Source of the DNA: an uncultured Bacilli bacterium | Lineage (GTDB): Bacteria > Bacillota_I > Bacilli_A > RF39 > UBA660 | Direction of reading: 5' to 3' | Length of the DNA: 5,933 nt | Assembly: GCA_934090595.1 (NCBI GenBank) | Contig: CAKOJO010000067.1 | Span: 1-5,933, forward strand | Shown: in pieces, positions 1-3,637 of the stretch | Layout: the number at the start of each line of letters is the position of its first letter | Position numbering within the stretch: position 1 is the first letter of the stretch | Position numbers and translations under genes: made by a program | The notes under the pieces: generated by a model | What the model saw: the letters and a program-made list of their open reading frames with translations, nothing else | The model's database searches: none | What the model was told of the DNA's origin: nothing

Positions 1-158
1 GTGAAAGATGTGGGAAAATTGATATAAGAACTTATGCAAGATATAAATTAAAAAATGGGAAATATGTATTAGATGGTGCTTATTCAAGATGTCAAAATTG
101 TGAGCATACAAAAGAATTTACAAAAGATAAACTAAAACATGAGTTATTAAGAAAGTAG
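1..158 (+). CDS. C-terminal part of a small zinc-ribbon protein (5' truncated)
   Basis: An open frame enters from the left edge and stops at TAG 156-158; its codon phase begins at base 3. The visible residues include an ERC start that would complete a C-x2-C pair if the split first codon is TGT (only its last two bases, GT, are seen), and a clear C-x2-C pair (CQNC) about 30 residues later, followed by a lysine-rich tail. Two spaced cysteine pairs are what a four-cysteine zinc ribbon looks like, so a small metal-binding, perhaps nucleic-acid-binding, phage protein is inferred. The specific family is not recognised. The stop lies 13 bases before the next start, which fits an operon. The start codon is outside the window, so total length is unknown. 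Confidence 0.7.
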   Translation, partial: ERCGKIDIRTYARYKLKNGKYVLDGAYSRCQNCEHTKEFTKDKLKHELLRK

Positions 159-171
159 AGAGTGATGAGTA

Positions 172-606
172 ATGAACGAAAAAGATTTAAACATAGAATA
201 TATATGTGAGAAAACATTATTAGCAAAAGATGATGAACTAGTACCTATAATATTAGATTTAATAAAAGAAAGTTATAAAGCAGGATTATGCCAAGCAGAG
301 TACGATAACACAATGGGTTTGATAGAAGAAAATGAAAGATTAAAAACTCAATTATCTGGAACTACATTCTGTTATGACGAAGAAGAACATAAACAACTTG
401 AAGAGGAAAATCAAAAATTAAAGAAACAATATGAAAAAGCATTGAATGATTATTGTAGGTTAGATGCATGTAATAATAGTCAACAAAAAGAGTTTATAAA
501 TTTTCTTGAAGATAATTGGAAACAAACTCAAGATATTTGGTATATAAAGATTTTGCAAAAGTATAAAGAAATAATAGGAGTAGAAGATGAAAATAATAAG
601 CAATAA
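172..606 (+). CDS. Coiled-coil phage protein of unknown function
   Basis: This frame encodes 144 residues and no catalytic motif is visible. The middle, roughly residues 50-95, is rich in E, K, L and Q with heptad-like spacing (EENERLKTQL, then EEENQKLKKQYEKAL), so a coiled coil and self-association or partner binding are likely. The flanking parts look helical and there is no signal peptide or membrane span. The start at 172 has only a weak GAGAGTGAT ribosome site at 158-166, but no better start lies nearby. The gene follows the zinc-ribbon gene by 13 bases, and its last 20 bases overlap the next gene. Small coiled-coil proteins are common in the early and middle regions of Firmicutes phages; a precise role cannot be read from the sequence. 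Confidence 0.85.
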   Translation: MNEKDLNIEYICEKTLLAKDDELVPIILDLIKESYKAGLCQAEYDNTMGLIEENERLKTQLSGTTFCYDEEEHKQLEEENQKLKKQYEKALNDYCRLDACNNSQQKEFINFLEDNWKQTQDIWYIKILQKYKEIIGVEDENNKQ

Positions 607-790
607 ACTTTATGATGAATATACAAAAACAACAATAGATTATCATACCGATTATTCCAAAATAACTAAAGAACAATTATATGATACTTTTAAGTTCCAT
701 TGTCAAGGTCAAAGAACACTTAATGAAGTAGTTGAATACATTTATAAATTAATTCAACAAGATAAAAAAATAATAGGAGATGATAAATAA
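587..790 (+). CDS. Small phage protein of unknown function (67 aa)
   Basis: A 67-residue, lysine- and tyrosine-rich protein starts at ATG 587. A good AGGAG ribosome site at 576-580 sits 6 bases upstream, inside the end of the preceding gene, which it overlaps by 20 bases. Its stop TAA shares one base with the next ATG at 790, a typical translational-coupling arrangement. The C-terminal half (TLNEVVEYIYKLIQQDKK) looks like an amphipathic helix. There is one cysteine, no metal-binding pattern, and no membrane segment. I do not recognise the family. The strong ribosome site and coupled overlaps support a real gene, while the function stays open. Confidence 0.75.
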   Translation: MKIISNKLYDEYTKTTIDYHTDYSKITKEQLYDTFKFHCQGQRTLNEVVEYIYKLIQQDKKIIGDDK

Positions 791-1047
791 TGATAAAAGT
801 AACATTTGAAAAAGATTATAGTAAAGATTTTAATATTAAATTTTATGGGCTAATAAAAGTTAATATTATTTATGAGAATGGAAAAGTAGTATCAATCAAA
901 GAAAAAAAGAAAGCAAAAGAATTACTTGAAGAAATAACAAAGTTTAAAGAATTTTATGACATAAAAACCGATGATACAATAACTCTTATAGATATGTATT
1001 TTAGAAACTATTTTAATATAGAATATATTGGCAAACCATTATTTTAG
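790..1047 (+). CDS. Small phage protein of unknown function (85 aa)
   Basis: This 85-residue protein starts at ATG 790, sharing its A with the TAA of the preceding gene, and has an AGGAGA ribosome site at 775-780. The first 35 residues alternate hydrophobic and polar positions (KVTFEKDY, IKVNIIYENGKVVSI), suggesting a beta sheet. A lysine/glutamate-rich helix follows (KKKAKELLEEITKFKEFY), then a short hydrophobic end. No catalytic motif, cysteine or membrane span is seen. The stop TAG 1045-1047 overlaps the strong AGGAGG sequence that would serve the mini-ORF at 1058. It appears to belong to the same operon as its neighbours. I do not recognise the family. Confidence 0.78.
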   Translation: MIKVTFEKDYSKDFNIKFYGLIKVNIIYENGKVVSIKEKKKAKELLEEITKFKEFYDIKTDDTITLIDMYFRNYFNIEYIGKPLF

Positions 1048-1057
1048 GAGGTAAAGA

Positions 1058-1075
1058 ATGAAATTAGGTTGGTGA
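1058..1075 (+). other. Five-codon mini-ORF with a consensus ribosome site
   Basis: ATG 1058 is preceded by AGGAGG at 1046-1051 with a 6-base spacer, among the best ribosome sites in the window, yet the frame encodes only MKLGW before TGA at 1073-1075. The next gene starts at 1082, and its own ribosome site (GGTGAG, 1070-1075) is buried in the last two codons of this mini-ORF. It may be a coupling peptide that feeds ribosomes to the 1082 gene, or the remnant of a lost gene. Translation is likely from the signals; a function is not shown. Confidence 0.4.
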
Positions 1076-1081
1076 GTAAAG

Positions 1082-1282
1082 ATGAGAGAACATTTAAAAC
1101 TAATTAAAGAAAATGCTTATATGAAATTTTGCATTATTCAACTAATAGAAAAACTAGAAAATAATAAGGAAACAAAAGTCATTAAGGATTATTTAAATGA
1201 TGTTATTGATGGCGTTTATGGAAATACTATAGAAGACAATAAAAAAAATTATTTTGATAAATTAACAAAGGGGAATGATTAA
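1082..1282 (+). CDS. Small charged phage protein of unknown function (66 aa)
   Basis: A 66-residue protein starts at ATG 1082, with GGTGAG at 1070-1075 as ribosome site (it matches the 3' half of the AGGAGGTGA consensus). The mini-ORF at 1058 stops 6 bases upstream, so translational coupling is plausible. The sequence is mostly helical in character and rich in K, E, N and D, with one cysteine and no recognisable motif, signal peptide or membrane span. Its end overlaps by 8 bases a possible 20-codon frame at 1275. The family is not recognised; its position in the early operon is the only functional hint. Confidence 0.7.
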   Translation: MREHLKLIKENAYMKFCIIQLIEKLENNKETKVIKDYLNDVIDGVYGNTIEDNKKNYFDKLTKGND

Positions 1283-1337
1283 ATCAATAGTTACAAAAGA
1301 ACAAATTGAACAAACGGCATATAGAGTTTGTGAGTAA
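1275..1337 (+). CDS. Possible 20-residue peptide, perhaps the front half of a broken gene
   Basis: ATG 1275 follows a purine-rich AAAGGGG (1267-1273), although the spacing is very short. It encodes 20 residues, MIKSIVTKEQIEQTAYRVCE, ending at TAA 1335-1337. The composition looks like a normal protein start with a helix. A second frame, shifted by one base, continues at once as MSNYFKINN (1339-1368). The pair may be the remains of one short gene of about 30 residues split by a one-base change, or two non-functional frames. It overlaps the preceding gene by 8 bases. Confidence 0.3.
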   Translation: MIKSIVTKEQIEQTAYRVCE

Positions 1338-1368
1338 TATGAGTAACTATTTTAAGATTAATAATTAA

Positions 1369-1376
1369 AAAGGAGG
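1369..1376 (+). promoter_or_regulatory. Strong ribosome site deciding a GTG start
   Basis: AAAGGAGG lies 8 bases before GTG 1385. No ATG or TTG in the same frame competes nearby, so this near-perfect match fixes the start of the regulator gene at GTG. Confidence 0.8.
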
Positions 1377-1384
1377 AAAAGTTA

Positions 1385-1912
1385 GTGAACGATGGAGAAA
1401 AAAATGAAATAGTAAAAAAAGTATTGGAAGAATTAAAAAACAAGAAACTATTAAAGAATCCTAAATCAGCTTATAAGAGTACTGAAAAAATATTATATAG
1501 CTTAAATGTATTACCTGAGGCTATCAAACTAATAGATGAAGAGGTAAAAAAATTAGAAGAAGAGGCGAAAAACATACCTACACCAACAGCTAAATCTAAT
1601 ACATTAATTTTAAAAGAACAAAATAACACTTATGTTTATGGTGAAGAAACATTAGCGACTAGAATAAGTGAATTAAAACAAATATCATTAAAAGCTAAAT
1701 CTCAAGTAAGATTAACAAAAAATGCTTTAATGAAGATAGCTGATAATAAATGGTATAAAATAATTCCAATGTATTATTTTGAGGAAAAAACAATAGAAAC
1801 AATAGCAGAAGAATTAAATTGCTCCGTTGGTACTATAAGCATGAATAAAAAGGAATTAATAAACAAATTGAAAGTATATATATTTCCTGATACATTTATA
1901 AATGAACTATAA
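1385..1912 (+). CDS. ArpU/sigma-70 region-4-like phage transcriptional regulator
   Basis: This gene encodes 175 residues from a GTG start with an excellent AAAGGAGG ribosome site. The N-terminal 65 residues are helical and strongly charged (LEELKNKKLL, then DEEVKKLEEEAKNI), and residues 95-120 form a second helical stretch. The C-terminal part, about 130-163, has the form YYFEEKTIETIAEELNCSVG followed by TISMNKKELINKL, a helix-turn-helix of the sigma-70 region-4 type seen in ArpU/RinA-like late regulators of Firmicutes phages. Family knowledge says these proteins activate late transcription and sit just before the terminase genes, exactly its place here. Two 11-bp direct repeats and an extended -10 promoter begin 6 bases after its stop and are a likely target. 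A DNA-binding regulator is well supported; the exact subfamily is not. Confidence 0.85.
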   Translation: MNDGEKNEIVKKVLEELKNKKLLKNPKSAYKSTEKILYSLNVLPEAIKLIDEEVKKLEEEAKNIPTPTAKSNTLILKEQNNTYVYGEETLATRISELKQISLKAKSQVRLTKNALMKIADNKWYKIIPMYYFEEKTIETIAEELNCSVGTISMNKKELINKLKVYIFPDTFINEL

Positions 1913-1917
1913 AAATT

Positions 1918-1939
1918 GAAAAAGTGCTGAAAAAGTGCT
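1918..1939 (+). repeat. Two tandem 11-bp repeats, candidate activator-binding site
   Basis: GAAAAAGTGCT occurs twice back to back (1918-1928 and 1929-1939) with no mismatch, and a following G begins a third copy that breaks off. The 11-bp period is about one helical turn, so two protein units would bind the same DNA face. The repeats lie just after the regulator stop codon and abut the -35 region of the promoter below, which fits an activator site. Binding by the 1385 gene product is inferred. Confidence 0.6.
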
Positions 1940-1942
1940 GTA

Positions 1943-1970
1943 TGGACTAATGAAAATACTATGATATAAT
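1943..1970 (+). promoter_or_regulatory. Extended -10 promoter, probable late promoter
   Basis: TATAAT at 1965-1970 is a perfect -10 box and is preceded by TG at 1962-1963 plus one base, making the extended -10 form TGnTATAAT. A weak -35, TGGACT (4 of 6 matches to TTGACA), sits at 1943-1948 with a 16-bp spacer. Transcription would start near 1977 and run toward the terminase genes. A weak -35 flanked by direct repeats is typical of an activator-dependent promoter. AT-rich DNA produces chance TATAAT matches, so the TG extension and location carry the call. Confidence 0.65.
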
Positions 1971-1981
1971 ATAGTAAAATG

Positions 1982-2028
1982 AAATAATTATGATAGATAA
2001 AAAAATCGTAATTATTTTTGTTTTTTTT
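1982..2028 (+). terminator. AT-rich hairpin plus T run, probable Rho-independent terminator or attenuator
   Basis: Bases 1982-1994 pair with 2005-2017 in a 13-bp stem (one G-U wobble, one G-C pair) around the 10-base loop AGATAAAAAA. The second arm runs into a T-rich tail with T at 2015-2019 and 2021-2028, broken only by G2020. The strong T tail makes a terminator likely even though the stem is AT-rich. It begins only about 5 bases after the predicted transcription start. It could therefore stop early-operon transcription, cut short the new late transcript, or both. Confidence 0.65.
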
Positions 2029-2036
2029 ATGTATAT

Positions 2037-2119
2037 GAGCAAATAGCTTAAGTGGTAAAGTGTTGGAGCGTACGCATAAGAATCTACAATGGTTACAGGT
2101 TCAAGTCCTGTTTTGCTCA
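2037..2119 (+). tRNA. tRNA-like gene with an abnormal, enlarged anticodon arm
   Basis: Most canonical tRNA parts are present. The 7-bp acceptor stem GAGCAAA/TTTGCTC (2037-2043 with 2112-2118) is perfect, followed by discriminator A2119. After TA at positions 8-9 comes a 4-bp D stem, GCTT/AAGT (2046-2049 with 2058-2061), around AAGTGGTA with the conserved GG. The T arm is ACAGG-TTCAAGT-CCTGT (2095-2111). The bases 2090-2094 (TGGTT) suit a normal 5-base variable loop, leaving 27 bases (2063-2089) where 17 are normal. These best form TTGGAG/CTACAA with one G-A mismatch and a 15-base loop. No 7-base loop with a pairing stem and T33 was found, so no anticodon can be assigned. CCA is not encoded. 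It may be a degraded tRNA or a tRNA mimic that is processed but does not decode. Confidence 0.65.
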
Positions 2120-2124
2120 AATAT

Positions 2125-2189
2125 GAGCTGATAGAGGTATATATACATTTATGAGATGTATATAGTAGGTTTGATTCCTACTCAGCTCG
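2125..2189 (+). ncRNA. D-armless tRNA-like structure
   Basis: A second tRNA-shaped element starts 5 bases after the first. Its acceptor stem GAGCTGA/TCAGCTC (2125-2131 with 2182-2188) is 7 bp and perfect. The T arm GTAGG-TTTGATT-CCTAC (2165-2181) has 5 perfect pairs and a 7-base loop, although C56 of the usual TTC is T. The middle hairpin has a 9-bp perfect stem (2140-2148 with 2156-2164) and a 7-base loop, TTATGAG, with T at the position of U33. The D arm is replaced by the 8 bases TAGAGGTA, which still carry a GG that could touch the T loop, and there is no variable loop. At 65 nt with A at position 34, it is unlikely to decode. Three perfect stems in correct nesting make chance improbable. 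Confidence 0.6.
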
Positions 2190-2191
2190 TC

Positions 2192-2209
2192 CTTTTTATT
2201 CTTTTTATT
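2192..2209 (+). repeat. Tandem 9-bp pyrimidine-rich repeat
   Basis: CTTTTTATT occurs twice in direct succession (2192-2200, 2201-2209), right after the acceptor end of the second tRNA-like element. On the RNA it gives two U runs that could end or loosen transcription after the folded element, or it may be a DNA site near the packaging genes. Function unknown. Confidence 0.4.
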
Positions 2210-2210
2210 C

Positions 2211-2225
2211 GTTGATGTTATCAAC
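2211..2225. repeat. Short perfect hairpin
   Basis: GTTGAT (2211-2216) and ATCAAC (2220-2225) are exact inverted copies around a 3-base GTT centre. No T run follows on either strand, so it is not a terminator by itself. It may be a protein-binding site or part of the folded leader. Confidence 0.35.
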
Positions 2226-2230
2226 CAAAA

Positions 2231-2262
2231 AAGAACGGAACTAGAAGTAGTTCCTTTTATTA
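2231..2262. terminator. Probable Rho-independent terminator, possibly bidirectional
   Basis: GGAACTA (2237-2243) and TAGTTCC (2248-2254) form a perfect 7-bp stem with the tetraloop GAAG, followed by TTTTATTAT on the + strand. An A-rich stretch at 2227-2232 gives a T run on the opposite strand, so it could also work backwards. It lies just before the ribosome site of the late operon. Transcripts from the 1965 promoter would have to pass it to reach terminase. Confidence 0.55.
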
Positions 2263-2284
2263 TGATAAAAAGAGGGTGATATTT

Positions 2285-2407
2285 ATGATAGAAATTGTAA
2301 TGGTTTTTTTTCTTTCAATAGGAATAATAATATTTAGTACTGTCGTAATTATCCTCAATAATATAGATGAATTTATAAAAATGTTAGAAAAGAAAGATAA
2401 GAGATAA
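2285..2407 (+). CDS. 40-residue single-span membrane protein
   Basis: ATG 2285 follows AGAGGGTGAT (2271-2280), a good ribosome site, and the frame stops at TAA 2405-2407. Residues 4-24 (IVMVFFLSIGIIIFSTVVIIL) are uninterrupted hydrophobic residues long enough for one membrane span. A charged tail follows, ending KMLEKKDKR, which by the positive-inside rule would lie in the cytoplasm. There is no signal-peptidase site. It is the first gene after the terminator at 2231-2262, and the next frame starts 4 bases after its stop. Small membrane proteins are common in phages, but being next to the packaging genes rather than the lysis genes is notable. The function is unknown. Confidence 0.6.
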   Translation: MIEIVMVFFLSIGIIIFSTVVIILNNIDEFIKMLEKKDKR

Positions 2408-2411
2408 TTAT

Positions 2412-2609
2412 ATGAGAGAAAAGAATTATATAGGGTTGTGTATGAGATATAGTGAAACTTGCAAGCTATGTCCTAGAAATAAGAAGTGTGAGGAAGAATT
2501 AATATTAGAGAGGAAAGGTGTTAGGTATGAAAATAAAAATACTTGGAACGGAATACGAAGTAATAAAAGAAGCAGAAGAAAAAGATTATCCACAATTAAA
2601 AAAGTGTGA
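2412..2609 (+). CDS. Small cysteine-rich protein, overlapping the metallopeptidase gene
   Basis: The frame encodes 65 residues from ATG 2412, 4 bases after the preceding stop, with only a weak AAGAGA-like ribosome site. The N-terminal half has four cysteines spaced C-x6-C-x2-C-x5-C (from C10 to C26: CMRYSETCKLCPRNKKC), a possible small metal-binding fold. ATG 2442 is an alternative start. The last 28 or so residues lie over the start of the metallopeptidase gene in another frame and are very basic (RSNKRSRRKR). An 83-base overlap is unusually long, so the original protein may have ended near 2520 and lost its stop. The cysteine half is the supported part. Function unknown. Confidence 0.5.
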   Translation: MREKNYIGLCMRYSETCKLCPRNKKCEEELILERKGVRYENKNTWNGIRSNKRSRRKRLSTIKKV

Positions 2610-3063
2610 TGGTTTTACCGATTTTAGTATTAAAAGAATTGTAGTAGCCAACTTTGATAAAGATGAAAGTAGTGTAGATGATATAGACTGGTATAAAAAG
2701 AAAGTCCTTAGACACGAATTAGTACACGCTTTTATCCACGAGAGTGGACTAGCTGAGAATTGTGACTGGGCTAGAAATGAGGAACTTACTGATTGGATAG
2801 CTATACAATTTGAAAAGATATTAGGCGTGTTTATAGAATTACAATGTATTGATTCTATAGGTGTAGATGTAAATGTATTTGATAGACAATCTAACGATCC
2901 AATAAATGATCCTATTAATTCTCCTAAAGTAAAAGTAGCTAAAGCTAATATTAAAGATACTACTGAGATAATAAATGAAATAGGTGAATCAATAAATAAA
3001 ATACCTATAAAAATAAATCTAAATAATTTAGCTAAAGGTGGAATAATTGGAGGTGATGGGTAA
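2527..3063 (+). CDS. HExxH zinc metallopeptidase-like phage protein
   Basis: The protein has 178 residues when started at ATG 2527. AAAGGTG at 2514-2520 lies 6 bases upstream, a better fit than GTG 2518, which would overlap that site. The motif HELVH (residues 63-67) carries the two zinc-binding histidines and the catalytic glutamate. The following stretch (RNEELTDWIAIQFEKI, 83-98) supplies a likely third zinc ligand at E85 or E86, as in gluzincin peptidases. The first 60 residues resemble a short beta domain beginning KIKILGTEYEVI. After about residue 102 comes a tail with NDPINDPIN and a glycine-rich end, outside the catalytic core. Related single-domain peptidases are often found just before phage terminase genes, with no proven substrate. 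Its TAA shares a base with the TerS ATG. Confidence 0.82.
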   Translation: MKIKILGTEYEVIKEAEEKDYPQLKKCDGFTDFSIKRIVVANFDKDESSVDDIDWYKKKVLRHELVHAFIHESGLAENCDWARNEELTDWIAIQFEKILGVFIELQCIDSIGVDVNVFDRQSNDPINDPINSPKVKVAKANIKDTTEIINEIGESINKIPIKINLNNLAKGGIIGGDG

Positions 3064-3635
3064 TGACCTCGTTAAGTAATAATCAAAAGCTGTTTTGCCA
3101 AGAATATTTAAAATTAGGTATGAATGGAACACAGGCTTATCTAAATGTATATAAGAGCGTTAAGAAAGAAGCTACAGCTCGAACTAATGCTAGTAGATTG
3201 CTAACAAATGCTAACATACAAGAGTATATACAAAAGTTACAAGAAAAGGTAGAAGAAAAGGCAATAGTTAGTATTGAAGATGTAGTAAAAGAACTTAAAA
3301 CTATAGCATTTACTGATAGAACTAAAATTAGCCAAAATGTTAGAAATAAAATTTTAACTCTAGAAGAGAACGGGATTAAAAAAGAATATTATGAAGACAA
3401 TATAATATTTACTGAAACAAAAGACCTAGATGATGAAACTAAGAAAGTAATAGCTGGGTATAAGAAAACTCAATCAGGTTTTGCTGTTGAAACATACGAC
3501 AAAATGAAAGCTCTTGAATTATTAGGTAAGTATTTAGGAATGTTCAAAGATGAAGCTCCTACAATAAATAATAATATAGTTAATCCATACGCCAATTTAA
3601 GTGAGGAAGAATTACGAAAATTGGTTGGTGATTAA
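3063..3635 (+). CDS. terS: Terminase small subunit (Terminase_2 family)
   Basis: This 190-residue protein recognises phage DNA and recruits the large subunit to start packaging in the host cytoplasm. Residues 5-56 carry the family signature: NNQKLFCQEYL, NGTQAYLNVY, then ARTNASRLLTNANIQEYI, a helix-turn-helix DNA-binding region typical of Terminase_2 proteins. The middle, residues 60-150, is helical and matches the oligomerisation core of the family. The end has the usual LSEEELRKL helix, which probably contacts TerL. Length is normal. GGAGGTGAT at 3049-3057 lies before ATG 3063, inside the end of the peptidase gene, and the start overlaps that stop by one base. TerL begins 2 bases after its stop. 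The identification is strong; the DNA site it binds is not known here. Confidence 0.95.
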   Translation: MTSLSNNQKLFCQEYLKLGMNGTQAYLNVYKSVKKEATARTNASRLLTNANIQEYIQKLQEKVEEKAIVSIEDVVKELKTIAFTDRTKISQNVRNKILTLEENGIKKEYYEDNIIFTETKDLDDETKKVIAGYKKTQSGFAVETYDKMKALELLGKYLGMFKDEAPTINNNIVNPYANLSEEELRKLVGD

Positions 3636-3637
3636 AA

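Noticed and set aside
494..676. Minus-strand frame of 60 codons rich in F, I and L
   Set aside because: It is a shadow of lysine-rich and tyrosine-rich genes on the + strand, covers two real genes, and has no ribosome site.
2037..2119. Reading the first tRNA-like element as a class II tRNA-Tyr with anticodon GTA and a long variable arm
   Set aside because: The required anticodon stem TTGGA/CATAA has two mismatches and a wobble, and position 33 would be C. The long variable arm would have only 4 pairs including a wobble, whereas the D arm and TGGTT variable loop look class I.
2149..2155. Calling the second element tRNA-His from the loop triplet ATG
   Set aside because: Bacterial tRNA-His uses GTG and has an extra 5' G. 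An unmodified A34 here, no D arm and a 9-bp stem argue against decoding.
2518..2526. GTG 2518 as start of the metallopeptidase
   Set aside because: That codon is part of the ribosome site AAAGGTG that serves ATG 2527, and the family-like beginning KIKILG follows the ATG.
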